Source: Anadara kagoshimensis (lineage: Eukaryota > Mollusca > Bivalvia > Arcoida > Arcidae). From it: DNA of 64,000 nucleotides. Where the stretch lies: NCBI GenBank assembly GCA_021292105.1, contig CM037870.1, forward strand, positions 24,791,916 to 24,855,915. The letters are read 5' to 3'. The notes beneath the pieces are model-generated. The model saw nothing but the letters and a program-made list of their open reading frames with translations. It searched no databases and had not been told where the DNA came from. Positions 1 to 10,391 of the stretch are shown here, in pieces; the stretch's first letter is position 1; each line of letters starts with the position of its first letter. Made by a program: the position numbers and the translations under genes.

Positions 1-426
1 TGAGAATAGACTGATATATATAAATAAATTAAATAATTAATAAGTTGTGTTAAAATGAGCAATTTTAAAGGTACCTGGCCCTCCTGAATGCCTAACTTCA
101 ACCTCCATTTCAAGTGTTGTTACCATGGACATGTAAGTAATTGTTTTATTGATTTAATTGCCTTTGCACCAATATTTTTTTTGCTAAAATTGTCCCTCTG
201 ATTAGGCCTAAAATTTGCAAATAAGACCCTTGAAAAGACCCTAAAAAGTCCTTAAATTTGGAGTCCAAATGTCTGTACGAAGCCTGCTCGATATAAGTGA
301 AAGAATCTTGACTAAAGTATAAAACACCATTACTACACCTTACTGTTTAGACTGACCAGTATCCTGGACCTAGTGGTCTGCGTTTTTATCAGTGACATTG
401 TAGGCAAGTGTACTAGCATTCTAAAG

Positions 427-704
427 TTAAAGTCTGTCCCGAGCCATTAGGCCCATCAGGCTGGAGCTTATCCCGGTTTCGGTGGCGTTAAGCGACTGAG
501 AGTACAAGACTCTCCCCTGAATGGGACGCCGGTCCATCGCAGGGTTAACCCCCAGCATTTTGCTGGTACTCATTTATTTTTCAGCTGAGTGAACTGGAAC
601 AACATGAAATTAAGTGTCTTGCTCAAGGACACAACACATCGCCCGGTCCAGGGATCGAACCCACGACCTTCGAATCATGAGTCCAACACCTTAACCACTA
701 GGCC
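427..704 (-). mobile_element. tRNA-derived SINE, full-length, with 15-bp target duplication
   Basis: Read on the minus strand it starts TGGCCTAGTGGTTAAGG (A box) and has GGTTCGATCCC (B box), a tRNA-like RNA polymerase III promoter. The 15-bp sequence actagcattctaaag flanks it perfectly at 412-426 and 705-719. Perfect flanks suggest a fairly young insertion in the 5' part of the EFHD2 locus. Confidence 0.88.
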
Positions 705-786
705 ACTAGCATTCTAAAGGTCTCCATTAGTGCAAACTACTACAAAGCAGATCATAAAGACTTGTGTCACAGAGCTCATTTAGTAT

Positions 787-967
787 ACAGTCCAACCTGC
801 CTTAAAGGCCACCTCTATATAGGGGCCACCTGCTTATAAAGGACAGTAGAATTGTATCCCAATTGTTGTTTATTCATATCATTTGAACCTGTGTATAAAG
901 GCCACCTGCCCATAAAGGCCAGTTTTACTGGTTCCCTTGAGTGGCCTTTATAGACAGGTTTGACTGT
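787..967 (+). mobile_element. Mariner-type MITE (CAGTCAAACCTG family), copy 1
   Basis: Ends cagtccaacctgc and caggtttgactg are inverted, next to TA on the left; the interior repeats the phrase taaaggccacctg in both orientations. TA flanks with CAGT termini fit a Tc1/mariner-derived MITE. Five further copies are in the window. Confidence 0.75.
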
Positions 968-2479
968 TTTTTAATATCAATGTTAAAACAAGTTTTGATT
1001 TTATAAGCAAAAGAACATATCAAATAAAATATAAATATGAAATATTATATATATTAAATAATATGAAATTCTGATAAATATTTCTTGGTATTAACAAATT
1101 ATCCAAAAACATTACAATATTTAGATAAGAATTTAGTCTTTTCTTAAACCTTATTTCCAGGTTTAAATTAATGTCGATTTACCTGGGATAGAAGCATTAA
1201 GATTAGGATTGATTATATCACCTTACATACTGATTATTTGTTTTTACTCATTCTTAGTACTTAGTAGACATTTCAAGTGGACTTTGATGTCCCCATATTT
1301 AGAAAGGATTAATTATTATAAGAAACTGTCATGTTTGGTTATATAATAAGTATTTTCTACATGTGTTGATGTTTTCAAAAAGGTTAACGACAGATTATAA
1401 CCTGATCTAACCAATCAGATTTATTGTTACAAAACATTGTGTTCTATTCAATTTAAATGGTATAAATATGTATGTAATGTAAAGATATATATATAGAGAA
1501 GAGAGTTGGACAACCGACTCTGTGGAAGGAGAATTTGACATTAATAAACCATGTAAATAGATAGTTTACTGTTTTTGTCGTTCGTTTCTGCCAAAAGGCA
1601 GAGTCCACAAGTTGGTATAGTGTAACATGCCTCGCCCCAGGCTGCGGGTGCACTCTCAACCCCGGTGCCACCAAGGACGGCCACCTGTGAGTGCTCTCGG
1701 ACTCGCAGCATCCAAACCTAGAGGGTGTTACTTGTATAAAATGCCAAAATTTGACAAAATAATCAGAGTTTTTTCAATAATGTTTCAAGAATTATTGCAA
1801 CTTGTGCAAACTAAATACCTGTCCAATTTTAACAATGTAATCTTCAGTTCTGAAGGTGCTTGGTTTTGGCAGGTCTCATTTCTGAGACCATTAGAGGTAC
1901 ATGTACATCTAAACTGCAATTTGAATGATGTCACCAAGGTTGTCACACCCTATGTTGGCACTGGGTCTGAGTAAGGCCCTTTGGGATTTGGAAAACAAGC
2001 ACCATTTCATGCGATGTGGGGGAAATTTAATGGGGAAATACAATTATACATGATTACATGAAATAGAAATTTATGTAAAATATACAATTGTGTACTTAAT
2101 TTATTCAAATTAGGAAATATTATTCAAATTAGGAAACATGGGAAAATTCACCAAAATATTTAGGAAAATACAAGTTTTGAAACTAGGGACTTGGGCCCAT
2201 TTTTGGCCCCATATTAAGCAGATCACCAACACTGGTCACAAATCAGACTTAAAATTCAGTTAACATATGAAGGAAATCTTTTGTAAAAAAATTGACTTCC
2301 TGAATCCATATAGGTCGTGTTTGGTTGATAATCTTCCTCAATTTAAGGAAATTTACTTAAATGTATTTGGTGGTGGTAGGTATTCCTACCTGTCAGTATT
2401 TTTAGCTTACTCAGCAAAGATTCAAGATGATCTGTTCTCATGCATTGTTTTGTCCATTGCCCATAAATTGAATGCCCAA

Positions 2480-2600
2480 ATGGTCTAACGTCTATGGCTA
2501 CAAATTACAGCACCTCCCATTGCCTATGTTCAAATCTCACTTGGGTAGATCCTAGCATGAGCAAATTTGACAGTTCTCTTTCTGAATGCCAAGTCTTTTT
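2480..2600 (+). mobile_element. tRNA-Leu/Ser-like SINE fragment (5' part)
   Basis: Diverged head (aaatggtctaacgtctatgg, then gttcaaatctcacttgggtag and gcaaatttgacag) matching the SINE family seen whole at 5968-6220. The 3' part is missing. Confidence 0.5.
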
Positions 2601-2740
2601 CTCCGGATACTGTTTTTTTCACTATGTCAGTGTTGTCCACCTCATTATAGACCACATAATTCATCCGAACTGGGACATTATCCACTCTATATGATTGTTT
2701 GTACTTTGTTTCACTTTTGTTGTGATTTGTCCTTAATGAT

Positions 2741-2862
2741 ACAGTCCAACCTGTTTTAAAGGCCAACTTTATATAAGGGCCACCTGTATATAAAGGCCAC
2801 CTGCCCACAAAGGCCACTTTTTCAGGCTCCTTTGGGTGGCCTTTATAGACAGGTTTGACTGT
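2741..2862 (+). mobile_element. Mariner-type MITE (CAGTCAAACCTG family), copy 2
   Basis: Starts tacagtccaacctg and ends caggtttgactgta, so TA lies on both sides of a clean inverted terminus. It is shorter than copy 1 because one internal repeat is absent. Confidence 0.78.
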
Positions 2863-3080
2863 ACTATCTATTTCAAGTTCATTAATGACTTTCAATCAGT
2901 TATCATCATCACTTGCTTGGGGTTTTAAAATCCAGTAAAGATTAATTTACTTATATCAAGGTATCACCTGCTATAGATAAGGGTCACAGAAATATATACC
3001 AATACAATGGCCTAATAGCATTGAGTAGATTGTGAGCATGTTGTTATTTCTTTGTGAATAGAAAATTTTTATGCAGTCAA

Positions 3081-3236
3081 TTAACCATTGAACTGTCTAG
3101 AAATGGTGTTTATAACTTCCATTGCCGTGCAAAGCAAACCGAATAACGTGCGCTAGCGCATTATGACTAGTTTGCTTTGCACAGCAATGGAAGTTATAGC
3201 ACTATAAACACCATTTCTAGACAGTTCAATGGTTAT
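3081..3236. mobile_element. Palindromic MITE, about 65-bp arms
   Basis: The left arm (3082-3146) and right arm (3171-3235) are near-perfect reverse complements around a short centre with gcgctagcgc. The ends read TTAACCATTG and CAATGGTTAT, so a TTAA-type target (piggyBac-like) is possible. It sits between two related SINE-core fragments at 2946-3008 and 3610-3671. Confidence 0.75.
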
Positions 3237-3858
3237 ATTTACATTTCGCAATTTCTGAAAATCTTATTTTTGTTTTTGAATCCTGAAATAAATTTAAACA
3301 CTGTCGTGTACGACATGCAATTTCAATTCCTGGAACAGCCTATCAATGACGTCACGGGCATAGGTGTCAACAAGAAATGAGTGACGCCACATTAGCAAAT
3401 GTAATTATAGTCCTATAACTTCATTTAGTCTAAAACAGAGTTTAATACAATCAAACACCATAAATGTAAATATTGCACAATTAATGTCTCCCAAACGAAG
3501 TGACCAGGGGACATAGAGTGTTTACTCTATATCTTATGCCAACATTTTATCTGCCATTTTTCTTGAAAACTTTTAAATAGATCTTTATGAAACTTCCAAG
3601 GAACAATCTTTACTTATATCAAGATATCGCCAGCTATAGATGAGAACTTGCAGAAATATATACCATTATAATGGGTAGATGTGACATTGGTTATTTGTAT
3701 TTTGATCACGCATGTGGTTGGGGTTTTCCCAGTTTGGGTTCCATTTGGGGGACACTTTTGAAATACATGTAGTATACCACATGAGTTATATCCGTTTGGG
3801 ACTACACTTTTGAGATGGTAACCCATTTCATTTATGACTTGGTTTTTTCTGTTTGTAG

Positions 3859-4005
3859 ATATGATGTAGGTAAAGATAAATTTATAGACTTTATGGAACT
3901 TAAGTTGATGATGGAGAAGTTAGGAGTCCCACAGACTCACTTATCACTGAAAGAATGATCAAAGAAGTCGACGAAGATCATGATGATAAAATTAACTTTA
4001 GAGAG
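3859..4005 (+). CDS. EFHD2: EFHD2-like exon carrying the two EF-hand loops (one base short)
   Basis: Acceptor gtttgtag and donor gtaaat flank the exon. It begins with one base completing a codon, then reads YDVGKDKFIDFMELKLMME, KLGVPQTHLSLKE. At about 3951-3956 the frame breaks: the strand reads gaatgatc where gaaatgatc would give EMIKEVDEDHDDKINFRE. The exon is 147 bases; 148 would fit the phases on both sides, so exactly one base appears missing. Both halves are well conserved, which argues for a sequence error or a polymorphism rather than an old pseudogene. Confidence 0.85.
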
Positions 4006-7000
4006 GTAAATATTATAATGATTCTATTTTAGCCCAAAAGTCAAAGGTCAAGGCCATGACTTCATCTGCAATTTTAGCCATAATTTGTTAAACCACTCTA
4101 TGTATATTTTCACATGGGGTTTCAGTTTTCAACTTTTGATGTTTCCTTGAAATGTCCTTTGAAATTGTTTCATGGTCATCATATTTCATAGCTCAAATAA
4201 TGATCAAATCAAGTCCATTGCATTTTCAGTACTTTCGGTACTTTCTTTTTAACTTACAAGCTTATGCCATACCCCTTGTGTCATCAAGTGGCCTAAATGG
4301 CCTAGTGTTCTAAACTATATGCTTATGGATCACAATGCTTTTCACAGTCTATAGGTTTGAATCCAGTTTGGCCAAATTCTAGTGTGAGAAAGTTTGTCAT
4401 TACTCTAGCTGTAGGTTTTTCTACAGTCCTCCAGCTTCCTCAACCATCCATGGATTGATCACTCGATATGATTGACTGGGGCATAAAACTTGATTACTCT
4501 GTGCTACAATCCCAACACTGACCACCTTGATATAATAGAATGATTTTTACCATTATTCCGCTCTACCATCACAACATTGACACCCTTAATAATTGAAAAG
4601 GCTGGGGTGTAAAACATTTATCCACTCTAATCCACTTTACTGTCATGAATATCTGCATCAGTAAGAAATGTAAGGTTGATTGACTTAATGTAAAGGTTTG
4701 GTTAAATGTTGTGGTGGGCCTGTTGTGCAGGTGAGCTAACTAACCTTGTTTATATAAAGTATACATGTCAATATGTCATTTACAGGGATTTATGTACTCT
4801 TGCAGACTGATATATAAACCAAATTGGTATGATCATATAGTTTGTATATATTTACAAATATTATCAACAAAACTATAAACCAATTCACTAACCCATACAA
4901 GAGGTAATTTAACCAGAATGTTATTTCCAATATATTTATGTTGATCCATACCAATCCCTCACAATTTAATTAACGTAATGCACTTTTACACACTGTCATG
5001 ATTTATTGACCAACGGTGAGTGAGCCGCCATCGGCTCTTTTTATTTTATACAACCCAGTCAAAACAACTATAAGTACATATAATCTTGTCAACCTTACCC
5101 GAGTTTTGATAACATCCAAAGTTCTGTATGTCTGACCTGAAATGTGGGATATAGCAGATGTGCAGTTGTCCTTGTGTGTTGTCATGGAGATGTGCAGTTG
5201 TCCTTGTGTGTTGTCATGGAAATGATTGTGTGTGAAGTATTTGGATTGGTTTTGTTAATTGGGTTTCACCACTGTGGCATGTGATCAACACCCCTTAACA
5301 TTTGTGTGGGATGTTTTGGAAAACGTCCCAGCGAGTTGCGAAATTCCTGGTATAACCTCGTTTTTATGGGTATATATGAACTGATTGATAATGTACCATA
5401 TTTTTATAGAAATAATAATTCCGTAAAAATGTTAAAGGGTGTTGATCACGTGGTACAGTGGTTAACCCCATTGCAACACTATTCAGGTATTACTTGCAAT
5501 TCACATTGGATCTCTTGTTTTTCCTGATATGTAAAAATTTTTATCCATAACCAAGACCTTGAATACACTCTTAGACTTCAAAATGACCCTATGTTTTTTT
5601 AAATCTTTGTAATTCAAAATTTGACTGCATGCTGAATTTCATGAAGAATTTTGAATTCGTCAGTTCGCTTTGCAGAAGGTGGGTGGTTTTCTCCATGTTT
5701 GTGGGTTTCTTCATCCGTCCTAGAACTGACCACCTCAAAATAATTAAATAATTTTGACTGGGCCATAAAATACCACAACTTTTCTCTTAAAAATGGAAAA
5801 AATATCAATTTAATTGACTCCTGAAGATCAAGGGTTATAATGCAATATTATTGAGGCCTAGTAACATGGACCATCCTGGACCAAAGGAATACATGTATGT
5901 ACATGTAATTGAGGGTATATTTGAGGGCTAATTGAGACAGTATAGGGACTATCCCTATTATTTAATGGGAACGGGGAAGGGGCTTGATGGCCAAGTGGTC
6001 TGAAGCAGCATGTACATATAGATCTCAGTACCTTTCACATACACTGACAAGGTTCGATTCAGGTTTGGGCAAATCTTAGTGTGAGAAAGTTTGTCAGTTT
6101 GTTTACAGAAGGTAGGTGTTTTGGGGTACTCTGGTTTTCTCCACCATCCAAGAACTGACTGCCTTGATATAAATGACAGAATCTTGACTGGGGCATTGAA
6201 CACTAATTCTCCACTCCACTCCTATTATTTAATGTGACACACACTGGCCAGTCCCTGTGGCATTATTGTTTATCTACCTAATAAAGACCAACAAGACATA
6301 CTGGCAAACAACATTGACCTGTCAGCTTGACCTTAAATTGAAATATTTTTATGGCCCTGTAGACCTGTACATTAATGTATACAGAACAGAGGTGTTTAAT
6401 TGGCTTACATCACAGGATACATGCTTTGTTTATCTATTAACTGCAAACACTAACACTGCCCATGTATTAGATGGATGAATATTTCTTATGAAAGGTCAAG
6501 CGGGCAGGTCAGTTTTGTTTGCCTATACACACACTCAGTGTCAGGATGTGTTGATGTTTACCTTTAATTTTTCATGAGTCATACATATGTGTATTCAGAT
6601 TTATATTCAGGATATTAGTAATACAAATATATTATTGTTTATATCAGGGATGTATTATAATAGATATATGTTATATAATACATGGAATGCATTTTAAATT
6701 AATTTATACTTCAACAGTTTATGTAAATTAAGACATTATTTTCTTGTTTTTACAGGTAATTATTTAAGAATATTTACATCTGCAATGAGTTTGTTCTGTA
6801 AACCTTTGTTTGATACAATTTATGTGTTTGCGCTATAACTACCTTTAACTAAAGAAAATAAAAGATTTCAAAATTTTGAGATCCTTTGAAGTTCATTCCG
6901 TATATACAGGCCTACACTTAACAAAAGAAACCCAAAATCAAATCAGTATGAGTGTAAGGCTCTATAGTTTCACAATCATTCCTTAAATGAGATTTTCCTG

Positions 7001-8835
7001 AACTTGAATTTGGCTACTATTGTACTGAAAACAAAAAGTTTCAACAAAATTAGAAAATATATGTACAGTCCAACCTGCCTTAAAAGCCACCTTTATATAA
7101 GGGTCACCTGCTTATAAAGGCCAGTAAAATTGTATCACAATTGTTCTTTTGTTTAAAATATTTGAACCTGTATATAAAGGCCATCTGCTCATAAAGGCCA
7201 CATTTACTGGTTTCCTTGAGTGACCTTTATATAAAGGTTTGACTGTAATAAGCTTAGAATGATCTTTCAAATGATGGATGTCTTGAAAACGAACATAGTT
7301 ATTCAGTTTCAAATTTGCCAGATTTCTTAGTGAAGGAATTATTGTGAAACTGGGACCTGAGAGACTTAGTGCTCTGAAAGATTTGCTTAAGAAACTTAAT
7401 TGATGTCCATAGGGATTTTTAAGACATTATCCACTGAATTATCAAGACAGTTTAAGGAAAATTATAGCGCATGCTAATGGATAAAGGTGAAGGTCATTTG
7501 TATAAGATGCATGTATATATTGATGTCAATTTTGTCATTGTGGTCACCATTTAAATTTGAGACTCAAATTCAAAAATACCTCTGTATTGGTAATGACAAT
7601 ACATAATTTTGAGTACTAGTAATTTTTTTTGTCCTTTTCTATTGCAGTTTTTGTTGATATTCCGTAAAGCTAATGCCGGAGAACTAGAGTCTGGTAGTGG
7701 ATTGTTGGATCTTTATCAAAATTTAACTGAAATAGATGTAGACGCTGAAGGTGTAAAAGGGGCAAAAAATTTCTTTGAAGCCAAGGTAATATATGTGCCA
7801 GAGCTTTTACTGACTTTTTATAAAAAGTGAATGGGGAATTTAGTACATGACTTTTCAAAATTGGAATCTCAAAGTAAAAATCAGGCTATTTTACTTAAAG
7901 AAATGCATATTTAAATAATCTAAAGTGTAAATTAAAATTTGGAGTAATGAAGTTTTATAGGCCACAGTTAAAATTTTTTACTTACATCAATGTAGTCAGT
8001 TTAAGGATGGTGGAGAAAACTGGAGTGCCCAGAGAAAATGGCTGACCTTCAGCAAGTAAACTGACCAACTAGCAGCTAAGTTAGGGTAGTTAAAGAGTGA
8101 AACTTTGCTGCTAAGTTATAGTGTTAATTCCATCTTTTCACTTTTGTATTAATTTGAGTCCGCGGTGGCCAAGTGGTTTAAAACATTGTCTTATAGATCA
8201 CAGTACCTCTCAGTGCTTAGGTTAAAGGTTTGAATACTAGTAACACACTGGCAAAATCCTAGTGTAAGAAATTTGTCAGTACATTTGACTAAGGTCTATA
8301 ATGATCTCCAGGCACTCTGGTTTTCTCCTCCATCATACCAGAACCGACCACCTTAAAGTTTGATAGTATTCTCCCAGTACCCTGGTTTCTTTCTCTTAAG
8401 TCCCAGAACTGACTACTTTTTTAAGTTAAACACTCTTAACTGGGTACATAGAACACCATCATTCCACTACACTTCACTTGTACAGTCATACTTGTTTATA
8501 AAGGCCACCCAAAGGAACCAGTAAATGTGGCCTTTATGGACAGGTGGTCTTTATATACAAGTTCAAATAACATTAATATACATGTACCTGGTAGAGGGAT
8601 TGGGATACAAGTTTACTGGCCTTTATAAGCAGGTGGTCCTTATACAGGTATGATATTTTAGGCAGGTTCGACTGTATTTAATTTATGAATTATGTTTTGT
8701 TAGATTGAAAGGCAAACTGCTGATAAGAAATTTGAGATGGAAATTAAAGAAGAACAAGAACAGAAGAAACAAGAAGCAGAAGAAGCCAAACAAAGAAAAG
8801 CAGCGTTTAAAGAGAAGGCAGCCATGTTTAAATGA
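3859..8835 (+). CDS. EFHD2: EF-hand domain protein EFHD2/swiprosin family, 3' three coding exons (partial)
   Basis: Three + strand exons (3859-4005, 7648-7785, 8704-8835) joined at AG/GT sites give the C-terminal two thirds of a swiprosin. This family is known as actin-associated Ca2+ sensors. Seen: an EF-hand loop of D-V-G-K-D-K-F-I-D-F-M-E type followed by KLMMEKLGVPQTHL; a second loop DEDHDDKINFRE after restoring one base; then FLLIFRKANAGEL and EGVKGAKNFFEAK; and finally a Lys/Glu/Gln-rich coiled coil ending KRKAAF..KAAMFK, the usual swiprosin C-terminus. The 5' exon with the N-terminus and start codon is not seen and probably lies before the window. The first exon lacks one base compared with the frame needed at both junctions. 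EFHD1 and EFHD2 are one gene in most invertebrates, so the symbol denotes the family. Confidence 0.9.
4288..4530 (+). mobile_element. tRNA-Leu/Ser-like SINE, diverged copy
   Basis: Head aaatggcctagtgttctaa, B-box-like ggtttgaatcc, then ctagtgtgagaaagtttgtc and the tail gattgactggggcataaaac, in the same order as the intact copy at 5968-6220. A second diverged tail follows to about 4640. Confidence 0.65.
5157..5220 (+). repeat. 32-bp tandem duplication
   Basis: gatgtgcagttgtccttgtg and the following 12 bases occur twice in direct succession without change, a recent small duplication in the EFHD2 intron. Confidence 0.85.
5268..5464. mobile_element. MITE with about 38-bp terminal inverted repeats
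   Basis: Left end ccactgtggcatgtgatcaa and right end ttgatcacgtggtacagtgg are inverted repeats that continue to the motif aacatttgtg/aaaatgttaa. A diverged relative occurs at about 9073-9250 in the same gene's downstream region. Confidence 0.72.
5620..5812 (+). mobile_element. tRNA-Leu/Ser-like SINE, 3' part
   Basis: Contains cgtcagttcgctttgcagaa, ggtggttttctcc, agaactgaccacctcaaaat and ttgactgggccataaaat, the body and tail of the SINE family; no tRNA-like head. Confidence 0.6.
5968..6220 (+). mobile_element. tRNA-Leu/Ser-like SINE, intact, 14-bp target duplication
   Basis: Head ttgatggccaagtggtctga (A box) and ggttcgattc (B box), a body with gtgtgagaaagtttgtcag and tctggttttctccaccatcc, and a tail ending near ttgactggggcattgaacac. 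The flanks cctattatttaatg at 5954-5967 and 6221-6234 are identical. This copy is the reference for the family in this window. Confidence 0.88.
7065..7246 (+). mobile_element. Mariner-type MITE (CAGTCAAACCTG family), copy 3
   Basis: Ends tacagtccaacctgc and aggtttgactgta next to TA; interior as copy 1. Lies in the second visible EFHD2 intron. Confidence 0.78.
7648..7785 (+). CDS. EFHD2: EFHD2-like exon, FLLIFRKA..FFEAK segment
   Basis: 46 codons, phase 0 at both ends, after the polypyrimidine acceptor ttgcag and before donor gtaata. It encodes FLLIFRKANAGELESGSG, LLDLYQNLTEIDVDAEG and VKGAKNFFEAK, the conserved segment after the second EF-hand in swiprosins. Confidence 0.93.
8157..8470 (+). 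mobile_element. tRNA-Leu/Ser-like SINE, full-length but diverged
   Basis: Head gcggtggccaagtggtttaa, then ctagtgtaagaaatttgtca, ctctggttttctcctccatc and a tail around taactgggtacatagaacac, in an EFHD2 intron. A second tail-like unit (8360-8440) suggests partial internal duplication. Confidence 0.7.
8482..8675 (-). mobile_element. Mariner-type MITE (CAGTCAAACCTG family), copy 4, inverted
   Basis: Starts tacagtcatacttg and ends aggttcgactgta. The order of the internal taaaggccacc phrases shows it in the opposite orientation to copies 1-3. It ends about 30 bases before the last EFHD2 coding exon. Confidence 0.75.
8704..8835 (+). CDS. EFHD2: EFHD2-like last coding exon (C-terminal coiled coil)
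   Basis: Follows acceptor tttgttag. 43 codons plus TGA, starting IERQTADKKFEMEIKEEQE and ending KQRKAAFKEKAAMFK, a charged helix matching the family's C-terminal coiled coil. An ATG-led frame over the same bases (8705-8896) is out of frame with the gene and is not used. Confidence 0.93.
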   Translation: MERQTADKKFEMEIKEEQEQKKQEAEEAKQRKAAFKEKAAMFK

Positions 8836-9072
8836 TCTTACTCTTATGTATGTTTTAGTTGTTATGTGTACAGTGTTAAAATCAAAAGAAAATTAGAAAA
8901 ATACAAGAGCTGATTTGAATCAGATTAAATTCATTTTTTTAATTTTTTTAATTTGAGATCTGCTTCATTTACCTTCATATACAACACATAGATGTCATGT
9001 TGCGAAAATAGTATAATTTCTTTCTTTTTAATACTAGTAATAAATTAAGTCAAATTACAGTTTTAATGGGGT

Positions 9073-9250
9073 CCGCCACTATACCACATGACCAATGCAC
9101 TTTAAGGTTTGTGTGGGATGTTTGGGAAAATGTTTACATCACATATTTCCAGAATAAAGCTGTTTTACAAGAAATCATAAACTCATATGATTCCATATCT
9201 TATAGGAATTGTTCCACACAAATGTTAGAGGGAATCATGCGTTACATAGG
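9073..9250. mobile_element. Diverged MITE related to 5268-5464
   Basis: Left part ccactataccacatgaccaa followed by ggtttgtgtgggatgtttgg matches the left end of the 5268 element; the right part ttccacacaaatgttagagg is its inverted counterpart. Degraded. Confidence 0.5.
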
Positions 9251-10191
9251 CGATTGTGAATCCAATTATAAATTATTATTAATTACTAATTATAATTATT
9301 TTCATTCAGTGAAAATTTCTTTTTTTTACAAAAAAAAGTGTTTAAATTATGCAATTCTATAACAGACATTATGGTGCACTGCAGAATCCAATATTAGTAG
9401 TTTAGAGAAATTCGTCAATCTTAATAGACCTTATAAATTTGTTTGTAATTTACAATATTTTTTGTCTTTCAAGCCCTTGGTGAACAAAATTTGTCAGTTT
9501 TTGATTTCCAAATCTCAGGTTTATAAGTTGTGTATAAAGATTAATTGAGTTATTGGTGTGATAAAATCAGGAAACATTGTTTTGTGAATGTCTGTATTAA
9601 TTTTTTTGCAAGTTTGCTTTTTTAATTTTACCGTTCATAATCTGGTATTTTCTTTTACCGCAAGATATTTAAAGTGACTCTGCAATATTACTCAAATTTT
9701 TGTTTTTGGTCAATGTTAGTCTTTGCATTTTTTCATATTTTTAAAAAAAATCATAAATTTTATGCTTGGATACATTTTAGTAGAATTACAGTATATACAT
9801 AATTTTGCCATTCATTTAAATGTTTAAGTGCCATGGATTTATATTCGATATTAAATTTTTTTACTTAGTTAAATTTTGATTTAATTTAATAAAAAGCTTG
9901 TTTTCTCTTTTCTAGAAATTAACAACCTTAGTTTGAAGTTTTATTGTCACGATTTGCACTTGACAATGCATATATTTATCCATATCTGCCAAAAAAAATT
10001 TTTAAGCACATACTTGCCATGATTTGACTTTTGATATTAACTTGATACTAAGTTTTCCGACAGATTTACTTGTCACTGCTACCAGAGCCAGTATTATTAC
10101 ACAAAATATTTGTCTTCCAGTTTTTACTTTTAAATAAAATTGAGATATTATATCAAGCTTTCTTTTAGAAAAAGAGTTGAATGGATTAATG

Positions 10192-10391
10192 GAGTTTTAT
10201 GCCCCTTTCATTTATATGGAATTTGAATTTATATGGTTCAGGAATTTGGATGAAATAGACATGGTGGGAGAAAACCACCAATTAGCATGTGAAAATATCT
10301 TTCACTAGAATCTGACCAAATTTGGATTTAAACTAGGCGTTGAGAGGCACTGTGAGCATTTGCTTTAGACCACTCGACCACCGAGGCTCCA
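10192..10391 (-). mobile_element. tRNA-Leu/Ser-like SINE, inverted copy
   Basis: On the minus strand it reads gagcctcggtggtcgagtgg at the head, a degenerate B box, ctagtgaaagatattttcac and ggtggttttctcccaccatg, then the shortened tail. Confidence 0.65.

Noticed and set aside
1480-1760. Possible fragment of an LTR end (polyadenylation-like signal and a GC-richer stretch)
   Set aside because: No second repeat, no coding remnants and no clear terminal dinucleotides, so no element is called.
9066-9362. 98-codon open frame on the + strand
   Set aside because: It starts inside a degraded MITE and has no domain or splice support.
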